64,000 nt of DNA. It comes from Chelonoidis abingdonii. Taxonomy: Eukaryota; Chordata; Testudines; Testudinidae. A model generated the notes under the pieces. The model searched no databases, had not been told where the DNA came from, and saw only the letters and a list, made by a program, of their open reading frames with translations. Location: positions 9,015,452 to 9,079,451 of the forward strand of contig NC_133770.1 in NCBI RefSeq assembly GCF_003597395.2. The letters run 5' to 3'. Positions 21,513 through 38,392 of the stretch are shown here, piece by piece. The stretch's first letter is position 1; each line of letters opens with the position of its first letter. The position numbers and the translations under genes were made by a program.

Positions 21513-21913
21513 CAGGAGTGGCCATCCTGTGGCTCTGGAGCCACATTTGACTTGTCAGAAGTTAATATGCAGCTCCTTGTATAGGCACCGACTCCAGGGC
21601 TTGTGCTACAGGCACCATCTTTCCAATGTGCCACGGGGTGCTCACTGCTCAACCCTTGGCTCTGCGATAGGCCCTGTCCCCCACTCCACTCCATCCTGCC
21701 ACCTCCCCTGAGCCTACTGTGCCTTCCCCCTCTCTCCCCCCCGCAGAGCATCCTGCATGCCATGAAAAAGGTGATTGGGAGGGAGGGGGAGGCGCTGATC
21801 AGCGCTGCCGATGAGTGGAAGCCTCGGGGATGGGGAGGTACTGACATATTACTGTGGCTATTTGGAAATGTACATTAGTAAATTCTGGCTCCTTCTCAGG
21901 CTGGCCACCTCTG
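21513..21913. mobile_element. Non-autonomous hAT element with perfect 8-bp target duplication
   Basis: TIRs are CAGGAGTGGCCATCCTG and CAGGCTGGCCACCTCTG. GACTAAAA is identical at 21505-21512 and 21914-21921. The 401-bp interior is C-rich and carries no transposase. Confidence 0.92.
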
Positions 21914-21921
21914 GACTAAAA

Positions 21922-22550
21922 GATTGCGTTCCAGTTTTCAGAGATCTTAAAATCCCAGTTAAAACATCAGTACAAGTATGCACCTTTCTTAGCTGATTTA
22001 CAGTATAGTTTGAATTAAAATTAGTAGACTGGCTTTATTCAACAACTGTTGGACAGCATGTGAGCAGGAAAAGGAGGAACATACTGAATGTCTGAAGTCA
22101 TGCAAGTAAAATAAAATGTCGTTAAAACTGGTATGGATGCAGAAGTATAGAACACTACTAAACATGTAAATTTTAGTCACATCTCTTTTAGTTTAGATTG
22201 TGTAGTGCTTAAAGCCACTTGTCTGTGGTGCCTTGCCAATTGAGCAAACTTCTAAAATGAATCCTGCATAGTAAAAGGCATTACTATAAGACCATTCACT
22301 CTAATTTTAACTTTGCTGTGAGTTTAAGATACATCACTTGCTAGAAATTTACCTGTATTTTGAGATCTTCTACTTCCTGGTATAAATTTGCAGAGTCTTA
22401 TCCAGAAGTGAGTCTTTGTTCCTCTTATTGCTTACCAGTGACACACAAGGTCTTAACTGAACCGGAATAACAGGTTTCTGCCACTGTGCAAACCTTATGG
22501 GAGGTGCTATAGAATGCAATGTCAGAGTAAGGGTGTGCTCTGTAGTGCTC
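21922..22550. other. Intron 1, unassigned
   Basis: No recognisable repeat or exon. Confidence 0.5.
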
Positions 22551-23181
22551 GGGGCTTGTCTACGCTTACAGCCACGCAGCGATGCAGCTGTCACTGTAGC
22601 GCTTAGTGAAGGCTCTACCTATGCTGACAGAAAAGCTTCTCCTTTTGACGTAGGCACTCCACATCCCTGAGTGGCAATAGCTAAGTTGGTGGGAGAAGCC
22701 CTCCCATTGAGAGTTTTGTCTACCCCAGGGGTTTGGTCAGTATAACTGTTTCGCTCAGGTGTGGATTTTCACCTGAGGGATATAGTTCTCCTGACATACG
22801 TTTGTAGTGTAGTCCAGGGCTCAGCCTAATGAGGAGCAGCAAACAGGAGTAAGAGCAGCAAGGGGTGTTTTGGAATATTCAGAGCTGGTGAATGGTACTA
22901 GATTGACATCCACGGAGGCTGAAATCGTGTCTACAAAACGCCGTTGGCACATTTAGCAGCAGCTCAATCTGTTCAGCCATGACCTGGAGGGCCCTCCCTT
23001 ACAGGTGATAAGAACAGAATCTGTTCATTCTCTAGTATCTCTTCTGGGGTTGCCAGGTGGGACTTGCCTATAATACAAAACTGCCTATTGCTGACAGTGG
23101 GTGGTGCTGAATATGGTTTGGCTGCATATAAAGGCAAGGATAAACCATGTTAAGGTAGCTTTTCTCATGTAGACAAGCCCC
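22551..23181. mobile_element. DNA transposon region with GGGGCTTGTCTAC termini (one element or two)
   Basis: GGGGCTTGTCTAC at 22551-22563 is perfectly inverted at 23169-23181. An inner terminus-like GTAGTGTAGTCCAGG lies at 22805-22819, so the region may be one 631-bp element or a short MITE (22551-22818) beside a fragment of a second. GCTC flanks the short version on both sides (22547-22550, 22819-22822). No transposase is present. Confidence 0.55.
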
Positions 23182-23458
23182 AGCTGAACTACCTGTGCAC
23201 TGGGAACTAGACTGAGACAACCAAATTAGCTTCATCTGGACTGTCATACAGCCAACAGTGGTAATATTTGGGGTCTCTACTAACTTGAGTTAGAAGAAAA
23301 ACAAACCGGAGTAGAGGAAGATTCTTTACTTAAGAATAGACCATATATTGGGTAGTTAAGACTCTCACTCTAGTATAGTTTTGCCTTTTCTCAGGTAATA
23401 CACATAATGGCACATGTCCAGACATCTGGAACAGGCAAGCGAATGAGACAACACTAGT
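23182..23458. other. Intron 1, unassigned
   Basis: Nothing recognised. Confidence 0.45.
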
Positions 23459-23552
23459 ATGTCTACACTGTAAATGTGTGGTGGGCCCATGTCAGCTGAC
23501 TCTGGCTCATGAAGCTCAGGCTGCAGAGCTGTTTATTTGCAGTATAAACATA
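23459..23552. mobile_element. Very short MITE, TGTCTACACTG terminus
   Basis: 'atgtctacactgtaaatgtg' at the left faces 'tttgcagtataaacat' at the right. The interior 'tcagctgactctggctcatg' is text I know from a common turtle MITE of about 90 bp. Confidence 0.55.
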
Positions 23553-24096
23553 AAAAAGGCCCATGAAAAGTAAGGGTCTCTCCATATGGCGTGGAGAATA
23601 ACTATTCAGAAATTGTCAGTGTTGTTAATTAGGCTGGTCTTCATAAGTAGATGTGCCAGGGGAAAGAACTAGAAGACACTGTTTATATTACAATAGTGCG
23701 AGATGCCCCAGTCGTGATTAGTAAGTCCCTGTTATACTTTGCACTATACAGACGTGAAGATACAGAAGGCATGACTGAATACTGTTCTTAATGTAAGAGA
23801 ATGTGTAAAAATAGCACAAACTAGTCTTAAAAAAAGAGCGAGATTATGGGGTGGTGACAGAATGCAAGTTATACTGATTGATAGAAATGGAAGATGAGTC
23901 GCTGGAAGGAGACAGAAAAGGAATTGGAGACTGGAAGAGGGGTAAAATAATAGAAGCTTCCCTCCATCCAGTAGCCATGGTAGGGGGTTAGTTTATCTGA
24001 CACCTAGCCAGAGGCAAATACAGAAGAGTCCCCAAGCAGGGTCCATGAATAGCACCAGGAATTGCATAATTAATTCAGGTTTGTGGCTGGGTTTCT
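23553..24096. other. Intron 1, unassigned
   Basis: Nothing recognised. Confidence 0.45.
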
Positions 24097-24104
24097 CACT
24101 AGAG

Positions 24105-24640
24105 CGGTGGTCCCCAACCTTTTTGTGGCCAGTAGCACATTGTTTTCAGAATAATGTGGCGGGCACCAACAATTTTTCAAAACTTATTTTGTATTTGTAC
24201 ATTAAATAATACAAAAAAATCATATTTAATATTACATAATATATGAATCGAGAGAAGCCGAAGAAAAGCTGTGAGGAAAGAGAACACTGGTTCCTGCATC
24301 CCCGGAGTACTCTGTCCCCAGCAGGCGCAGGGCCCCAGATTCTCTCCTCTGCTGGACACTAGGCAGGTCCCGCGCTTGCCAGGGACCGAGAACACCGGTG
24401 CCTGCAGCCCCGGAATTCTCTGTCCCTGGCAGGCATGGGGCCGCAGCTTTCCTCGCCTCCTGGGCACTAGGCAGGCCCCGCACCTGCCGGGAGCAGAAAA
24501 CGCTGTGCCTACAGCATTAGTTCTCTGTCCCCAGCAGGCGCAGGGCCGTGGCTTCTTTCCCCTGCTGAGCACTAGGCGAGCGCACACAAATGCCCTGGCG
24601 GGTGCCATGGTGCCCACAGGCACCACGTTGGGGACCACTG
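24105..24640. mobile_element. hAT element with perfect target duplication and a 108-bp triplication
   Basis: The left end CGGTGGTCCCCAACCTTTTT and right end ACGTTGGGGACCACTG are inverted repeats. CACTAGAG is identical at 24097-24104 and 24641-24648. Inside, three tandem copies of a unit of about 108 bp start at 24280, 24388 and 24496, each running from 'gagaacaccggtgcctgcag' to 'ctgggcactaggcaggcccc' or a variant. The open frames on both strands follow these units and show no transposase. Confidence 0.92.
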
Positions 24641-24648
24641 CACTAGAG

Positions 24649-27600
24649 CATTGCTACTGGTAAGTCTTGCTTCTGTCAGATGGGTACCTAATAAATATTT
24701 CAAGTTCTGACTCTTACAAGGATGGAAACTGTACTACAGCTGTATCGTCTCAAGTATTGGGTACTGTTTGGGTGCTGCTATAGAGAATATTGGACTAGAT
24801 ACAGAACTAGATAACAAGTGTAGTAAAGGATACATTGTATCTGAGAAGAGCTACGCTTATATTCACTAGAAAAGATCCATTAAAATGGAGACATAATGGA
24901 AAGTGTAAAAATCTGAAGCTGAATAGAAAGGTGGATGTCATAAAACTAATGAGGAAGATGATAGTTTTAATTTAGGCTTAAATGGGGAGCACAAACTTAT
25001 CTGCCATGGAAAGGATTCAAGGAAAATCCTCCTGGGCCTCTCTAGTCTGTGGAGGGGAAGTAGCAATGGAATGCAAGTGTAAACATAGAAACTTGTTATT
25101 GTAAGACAAGCACAGATTTTATGCCTCTTTTGAGGCATGAGAAGATGTTGGGAATCTCAACTACATGTTAACTTAGTATCAGATTTTAAATGGCTGCTGT
25201 CAAGATAGTCATAACCTGAATTGAGTTACATGCCTTTAAATGTGTAAAATGTTTTTTAAAAATTTACTCTTAACTTTTTTACAGGGCTTGTAAAGTAGCC
25301 TAATAGTGGTAGTACTCAGACCTCCAACGGGGGTGTGGTTATAAATCTCTATATAAGGAAACAAAGTCCAAATCTCCTTTTTTTTTTTTCCAATCTGGTA
25401 TAGGGAGCTGCTGTGGAGGCAGCATACTCATGCCCAGTGGAGCACTTCCTGTCATTTACTCCCCTCTCGGCAAATAAGCATTGGCAGTGTCTGCTGCGAA
25501 AGGAGGCATCTCCTGTTCTTGTCTGGAAGACTCGTGACAGTCTTTTGAGGAAATAGGGGGTCTAGAAAGAAGGAAATGCATTCCTTTGCACATGAGTCAT
25601 GTCACAATCTTTCTGTTTGATACAGCATTCGTAAGTTGAGCTACCGTTCTCTCTGATAGCCCAGTGTGTTGGCTCTATAGGAATATGAAAGCAGCATTAC
25701 GTTTTCTTAAGAGAGAGCATCCCTTTTAACAATGACAGTAAAACAAACTTTAACTGGAAGTAAAACCAACACTAAAGACAGTTTCCATGCCACATCTTTT
25801 TAAACTTAAGTGAATTAAATGTTGGTGAAAGATTCCAGAATGACAGCCCTCGAGACTGAAGTCTCCTATTCATAGAATAAGCAAAACATGGACATTGGTG
25901 CAACAGAAACATTACACTGTGCCAATCCTAATGTGAAAGAGAGCGGTAACTTCTTGATCATGCTGAGAGTAATAAGGATCCCTTTGACAGAAGGCACTGG
26001 CATGTACAGATCTTTCTTGGCCACTACACTGAGTCATATTTAGTCTAAATTCAAATATTTATATATTGGCTTCAGTAATATTCAGTAATTCCACAATTAT
26101 TTTTAAAAGTTTGGTTAAATATATAGATTAGAACTTTATTTTTAAGAACATAATTGCTGAGAACCTTCAGTGAGTTTTGCAGGGAAACTATACTATTAAC
26201 ACTGCTGAACAACTCAAGGTAGATTCTAATCTCTCTGCATTACTCATTGCTAAGTATTTTGGGGGTGGGGAAGTGTAGTAACTGGCATGTTTTAGTCATC
26301 AAAAGGAAGATGTGTTCTGGGACATGGACTGTCTTAAAAATTTCTTAAATTCAAGGGGCAATCATAAGTCTCGCTTGCCTACTGCACATGTGCACTAAAC
26401 TTTCAGATGACTGATTCATTGGTAATGTGTTAACAAAGTACACATCATATTATATAAAGAATTTGGCTTATTGTAGTAAACAGAAATCCTCTAAAAATCA
26501 TGCAGTTTCTGACTATATATTCCTGCTTTTTTGTTCTAAAATTTAATTTACGTTTCTTAACTTTTCCATTAGTGATGGTCATCTCTGCATATATCAGTGT
26601 ACATTTGAGACCTCAGTTTCTAGGCAAAACAGTAACAAAGTGAATTGTCCCACCAATTCAATGTAATGCAGTGTCACCATCTACTGGTTAAGGAACGTAA
26701 AAACATTAAGCTTTTGTTTTTAAATGCCTTTAAGTTCTTACCCCTTCTCTCTGGTCAAATTTGTCTTGGATGTAGCTTTCAGTTGAACGCTAACATAAAG
26801 TGATATTTGTTAAAAAGAATTTTTTATTGCCATAAACAGCAATAATCCCTATCCTTCGAATGACATGGTAATATCTTTTATTGAACCAGCTTCTGTTGGT
26901 GAGAGACAGAGTTGCTCCAATAAAAGATATTACTTCAGCCTCCTTGTTTTGCCAATATCCTGGGACCTGCACAGCTACAACACGGCATATCCTTAGAATG
27001 TAATACTAAATTTGCTGATGGCAACATAATGTACCTTTAACAGAAATGTAGCTGTGTGTCAGATACAAAGGTGAACTGCAAAGGTTTTGCTGAAAATGTA
27101 ACTCTGTGGGTCAAGACTTAAAAGTAAAAAAGCAGGTATCTGTTAAAAATTAGTCTTGTATTTTAACTAGTTTCCTCAAATCCTAAAGAATCAAATTCTG
27201 AGCTATTTTTTGGTCTTCCACTTTCATCCCAACCTCAGTGCTCACTCATATATAGAAAGGATTAGACTAGAGTGATTGAGGAGGTGGTGGTGGTGGTGTC
27301 CTTTTGACTGATACTTTTGCATACCCAATCTCAACCAACAGTCAATGATATCTCATAGAAAGTTTCAATAAAACCAGTTGATCCACTTTTGAGAAGAATG
27401 TCTCAAAGATGCGGGTTTGGTGTTTAACAAAGGCTCAGCCAATATGATCACGCTGCAAATTGTCTTCCTCTTATAAATCAATCCACCAGTGAGGAGGGAA
27501 GAAACTGTTAAAGACCAGGGAAACATAGTGGGCTGTGTCATGCGATTTCTCTATTCCCTCTTTTTTGTTTAATGAACAGGGTAATGTTAAAGTGTGTTTT

Positions 27601-28109
27601 TAAAAAAAAAAAGGCTCAGGTCTTATCTTCTAGCCAGCTTAGAGTGAATGGTATATTTATCATTTTGAGGTAATATATGTGCTATGAGTAACCCACACAA
27701 AGTGTTGGGGCAAGATGAAGTAGTAAGTGTGGTGTTCATGTTGATATATCATAGGTACACTTCAGTGTTTTCTTTCACTAAAAATTAATGATTAGCTTTC
27801 CAATGACTTTTCAGCATTGGAAAAGGATGGTGATGCTGAATATGTCAGTAATTGAAAGACATTGTGTAAGCACACTAACAAAAGATTCAGGAGTACTTAT
27901 GGTAGCTATCTTATAATTAGGACTACCTTTTCCCCCGTTTGTCAAAGTGCTTGAATTTTCCATATTGAGGCAAAACAATTTAAAAAACCCACTAATCTGT
28001 ATCTAGTGCATTTTAAAATCCTGAAATATACCGTAAGCTCCTTACAGCTTTCTTAGAATGTGTTCAGCTGCTAGTCTATAGCTTTTCTTAGCCCATGTTA
28101 CTATGAAGA
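24649..28109. other. Intron 1, 3.4 kb with little recognisable content
   Basis: Apart from the inverted repeat at 26865-26935 and a short GGT microsatellite near 27282-27297, I see no repeat family or exon. The short 60-66-residue frames in it show no motif. Confidence 0.5.
26865..26935. repeat. Short inverted repeat within an old interspersed repeat
   Basis: GGTAATATCTTTTATTG on the left is the complement of CAATAAAAGATATTAC on the right, separated by about 33 bp. The right arm is followed by 'caatatcctgggacctgcac', a phrase familiar from an old vertebrate repeat. Family not certain. Confidence 0.5.
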
Positions 28110-34190
<6,081 letters not shown>

Positions 34191-35525
34191 AACCATAAAA
34201 CTTCCTCTTCCCTCTTTTTCCACCCCTCCCTTTTATTTCCTCCTCTTCGCCCTTCGCTTTACTCTAATGTGGCAAACTGTGCTACTTTGTGGTATTGAGT
34301 GCCGGAAGCTGTTTTCATTACTTTTGTCACAGTATGTATTGCACCATGCTGTAAATGTGGCAAGTACAAGCCTGAAAACAGTTAGGTTTCTTATTTAATG
34401 TAAATAGTTTTTGTTTCCAATGAGGCAGTTTCTGGCACTCCTATGCAATATTACTCAGCTTTTTTATTGTAAAGAATCAACTCGCTGTTTAGTACTGGGA
34501 AGGGATTTAAGTGGATTAACATATGGGTTGCCAGTAGTCAATGTGCAATAGAGCTGAAAATTGTCCCTGTTGGATTGTGAGATCTGTGGTGAGATCCATT
34601 TTGGTGGTTGGTTTTTAACCTGAACTCTATTTTTTAAGTAGCTACAGAAAAGTAAAACACTTGAACACATAAGTAGTATGTTGGACATAATTTCTGTGAT
34701 TCCAGTTTGAATACCAGTGATTTTTTAATTCTTTTGATATGGCAAAGCAGAAATGAAAGCAAGCTTCATCTGATTAAAATACAGATCCATGTAACTGCGA
34801 GATCTCTGGATCTTTCTGTAGTTCATAGCATGTGTGTTCAAAGGTTTGTTTGAACTGGTTTAAAGCAGTTTGCAAATTTATTCATACAACTTAAACCACT
34901 GTATTTTGCTTCAGATAAGGTTGATATTGTGATCTTCTATCAGACTTCAATAATTTCTGGGAGGTTCACATTTTTAACCTGTTAACATTCTATGTGAAGT
35001 GTTTTGTACTTTTCTTGTGTGTAAACCACTCCAGAAGGCAAAACCTTTCCACAGAAGGCACAGCCTACATCAGTCCTAAGCTCTATAGTCAGAAAGTACT
35101 GTACGAAAATAAGAAATACTATGAAAAACTCACCAAACATCTAGGTATAGTGTCTAGAAAAAAGCATGAGAGTCTGGAGAGTCATTCCATTCTAGAAGTA
35201 TTCAATCCCATTTTGGAACAATCCCATATCTGTATATGTGTGAAAACCCTGGGCATCCCTCATACTGCAAGGTTCAGATTTGCCATCAGAAAAAGATCTC
35301 TTTACTTTTTTCTTTTGTATTTTGATAAACACTGAAGAAGCTGGAGCTGTTGAAAACATTAAACTTGAGGAACTATGAGAACTGGTTTGTTTAGTGTTGC
35401 GGAAACCTGTATGCTTTCAATACACAATTAGTAATCAAACTGTTTTGTATACTTGTTTCAGTTTTCATTTTGACAAACGAGCACTGTAATTAAAGCTATT
35501 AGAATAAAGTCTCTTAACTATTTCA
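34191..35525 (+). other. ARF1: ARF1 3' UTR
   Basis: About 1.3 kb from the stop codon to the predicted cleavage site. It starts with a C/T-rich stretch, becomes AT-rich, and contains no recognised transposon, which fits a transcribed and conserved UTR. The end is set by the AATAAA at 35503-35508. The frames of up to 116 residues in it are chance. Confidence 0.75.
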
Positions 35526-35545
35526 TGTTTTTGTCTTGCTGTTTG
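35503..35545 (+). terminator. ARF1: ARF1 polyadenylation signal
   Basis: AATAAA at 35503-35508 is preceded by ATTAAA at about 35489 and followed 15-45 bases later by the GT-rich 'catgtttttgtcttgctgtt'. A second AATAAA at 35579-35584 may serve as an alternative. Confidence 0.75.
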
Positions 35546-35611
35546 TTTGATCACCTCAGAATCATAAAGAAATTTGTCAATAAAATGTTTCCTGAAACTT
35601 GCACTAGTATA

Positions 35612-35755
35612 ATTCATAGATCACAATGATCTCTTCCAGCCTTGGAATCACCTTATCTTGCCTCCTGTATAACGGAGGCCATAAAACCCCCCAAAATAAT
35701 TCCTAGAGCAGATCTACTAGAAAAACATCTACTCTTGATTTAAAGATTCAGTGAT
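35612..35755 (-). mobile_element. CR1 3' region fragment
   Basis: 'cataaaaccccccaaaataa', then 'ttcctagagcagatctacta' and 'gaaaaacatctactcttgat', is inverted CR1-like text. It begins with 'gatctcttccagccttggaa', the usual CR1 3' end read backwards. It lies within 100 bp of the ARF1 polyadenylation site. Confidence 0.65.
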
Positions 35756-36861
35756 TTGTGGCATGCTGAGTTGCATCACTGCCTGACCTGTACTATGGGC
35801 CACATTTCTACCTGAGCAGTAAGGAATCCTCTTAGAGAGGTGTTGGGCCTTAAATTTGCTGAAATCCATTGGGGGTTGCTCACTGGATTTTAATCTACCC
35901 CTTGTCATACTTCTAAGCAGTAACTTAATGTGGGATCTCAAAATAAGCCTCTTAGTTGAACAAGGTGGTTAATAAAATTTCAGCATCCCAACAGTGTCTG
36001 CTTCTGAAGGTTGGTTGTTAAGGAGTTCTGGGTGAAGTCAACCTGTCAACTGAACGTTATAGCATAGCTGCGTTTCTGGGGGACTGCAGTGAACCTGGCT
36101 GTGGGCTGGAGCAAAACCATATCAAGAAATACTGCAGTACATTGCCTTAAGATAGTAGACACAGCAGATGCGTAGCAGGCAAAACAATGCCTCTGAGGTG
36201 CTGATTTCAGATTAGTTCCTGTGGGCACTGAGGTCTTCTGCACTGCAGTTGCTTCCATCTTCAACAGAGAGGGAAGGGAAGTTTGATCTTGAGAAAAATC
36301 CAGTGAGCTGAGGGGATTCAGAACAAGGGAAGAGACTAGTACTCAGCCTGGGGGCTGGAACGATTTCTAAATAGGGGCAGTATTCTGATCTGGGTGGGGT
36401 TGGCTGGCTTGGCCAAGTGGAGTGCGAGAATTGATTGTGGATGGACTGGTAGGTGAGGTGGTTGGGCTGGGGGAAGACAGGAGGAGGAAATGGGTGCATA
36501 AGCATTGGATTCGAGGGCATTCAGAAATGGTCTGTGAGCAGGAGAATCAGGCCCATTCTTTAAATGGCTGTTAATATCCCCCTTATCCCTTAACTCTAAT
36601 CCAAACTCCACTTTCAGATCTGACTTCACTTCTGCAGCAACAAAACAATCCTGCCCCGGCAGGGTGTCAGTTTGATGGCCTAAGACTCTTCCTTTTGCCA
36701 TTGTGAAGTGTGATCAGCAAAGAATGCTGGGAAAAGGGCAAAATGAGTGCCATCTGGCATGGCTGCCTGTTCAGCCATAGCTGATGCAAGCAAGTTCTTG
36801 CTCTGCTTGTGAGTGCTCTGTGGGAGATACTGGGGCCTAAGCTGGATTCGTTTTGTTTTGT
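35756..36861. other. Unassigned intergenic sequence
   Basis: No gene or recognised repeat. The minus-strand frames here (up to 142 residues, overlapping the LTR) carry no motif and lie in non-conserved-looking sequence. Confidence 0.5.
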
Positions 36862-37472
36862 TGTGAGGGGGTGTTTTACCCCTGCAATTGCCTGGAAAGG
36901 ATTCATGCAGAGAGAGCAGGGAGCTAATTAACCCCACAGGCCACAGCTGAGGGGGATCAGCTGCTAAACACTGTCCTGACAGTGAGAGTGCCCAGCTCAG
37001 GAGGAAGGAGCTGGACTGGATTAATAAAGACAGGAAATTGGCAGCAGAAGGGGGCTGCTGGGAAAGTGCCGTCACTCCCTGGGAAGAGAGGTGTGTTTGG
37101 GCTGGCAAACCAGGAAGGTAGGATGAGGCTCAGGGAAAAGCAGGTCTAGAAGGAAACAGGCCTTGACTGGTGATTAGAGGGCCCCTGAGCTGGAACCCAG
37201 AGTGAAGAGTGGGCCCAAGTTAGGGAGCAGCATGGCGAGGCAGTTACTGGGATGAATGCCTAGGAGTGCTGGTGAGGAAAGGCTTGCCACTCCCTGAAGA
37301 GGAAACCATCTGGTGACCCAGCTGGAGAGCCAAGTTACAAAGAAGCAGCAGCTCAGGGAGCAAGAGGACTGTGGACCGAGAGAGAAGTGGAGAATGCTGA
37401 CTTGTGAGCTATTCCCCCCTAGTGACCAAGAGGAGGCGCCACCCTAGGAGTGAGTTGGGCCACCCCATCACA
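36862..37472 (-). mobile_element. Solo LTR on the minus strand
   Basis: Read on the minus strand it starts TGTGATGGGGTGGCCCAACT and ends CACCCCCTCACA, so it has TG...CA ends. The start TGTGATGG is shared with the LTRs at 8722 and 45425. The text matches a common turtle LTR (minus strand 'gccactccctgaagaggaaa' complement, 'ggggccctctaatcaccagt'). The internal region is absent. No convincing target duplication. Confidence 0.7.
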
Positions 37473-37917
37473 TTCATCAACAAAACTGTCCTATTCTTGT
37501 TGCAGGATCTTTATCACCGAGGTGCCCTCAGACAGAGCCCAGCTTGCTTTTCAGGGCTGGTGTTGAACTGGTTGTGCTTGTAATCAAAAAAATTATCTGA
37601 GGTACAAACTACCCGAAAGAGTTTAAATGTGAAACCCGGCTATGGCCTTTCTTCACTAGAGAGAGTACTTGTTGCAAAACAATTAAGTGCGTCTATCCTC
37701 CCTGAACCTTGCCACAAGGTTTGCCCTGCAGCTACACTAGGGCTGACTGGGTATCGGTCAGCAGTAGCCAGTGAGCCTCCTTTACTTGCTGAGTCTCCTT
37801 TAACGCTTCACACAGGTCTCTCCTTTCCTGCAGGCTTGGTGGGAGTTTCTTGTTTTTTCTTTTCCTTTTGGGCAGAAGTATGGAAGCCAAGGGAATTGCT
37901 GCATCCCTCTAAGTGAG
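37473..37917. other. Unassigned sequence
   Basis: Nothing recognised. Confidence 0.5.
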
Positions 37918-38392
37918 ATGAGTAAGGGGGAATATGATAAAGGTCTATACAGTCATGAATGGGGGGGGGGGGGAAGTGAATAAGGAAATGCTGCTACCCC
38001 TTCCCATAAGACATGAAACAGGAGTCTCCCAATGAAATTAATAGGCAGCAGGTTTTAAAAAAAACCTAAGGAAAAAACTTCTTCACACAAGCCACAGGCA
38101 ACGCATGGAAGTCATGGTGAAGACCACAAGTATACTTGGGTTCAAAAAAGAATTAAGCTCATGGAGGTTTGGTCCATCAGTGGCTATTAGCCCAGATTGT
38201 CAGGGGCACAACCTCATGCTCAGGGTATTCCTAAACCTCTGACTGCCGAAAGCTGGGGCTGAATGACATGGGATGGATGACTCAATAAATTGCCCTGTTC
38301 TGTTCATTCCCTCTGAAGCATCTGGCACCAGCCCCTGTCAGAAAACAGGTTACTGGGTAGATGGACCATTGATCTGACCTAATATAGCCCTA
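37918..38392 (+). mobile_element. CR1 LINE 3' end
   Basis: 'aatatgataaaggtctatac', 'aatgaaattaataggcagca', 'ccctgttctgttcattccct' and 'gatctgacctaatatagccc' follow in CR1 order. A G homopolymer of 12-13 lies near 37962. Only the end of the element is present. Confidence 0.9.
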
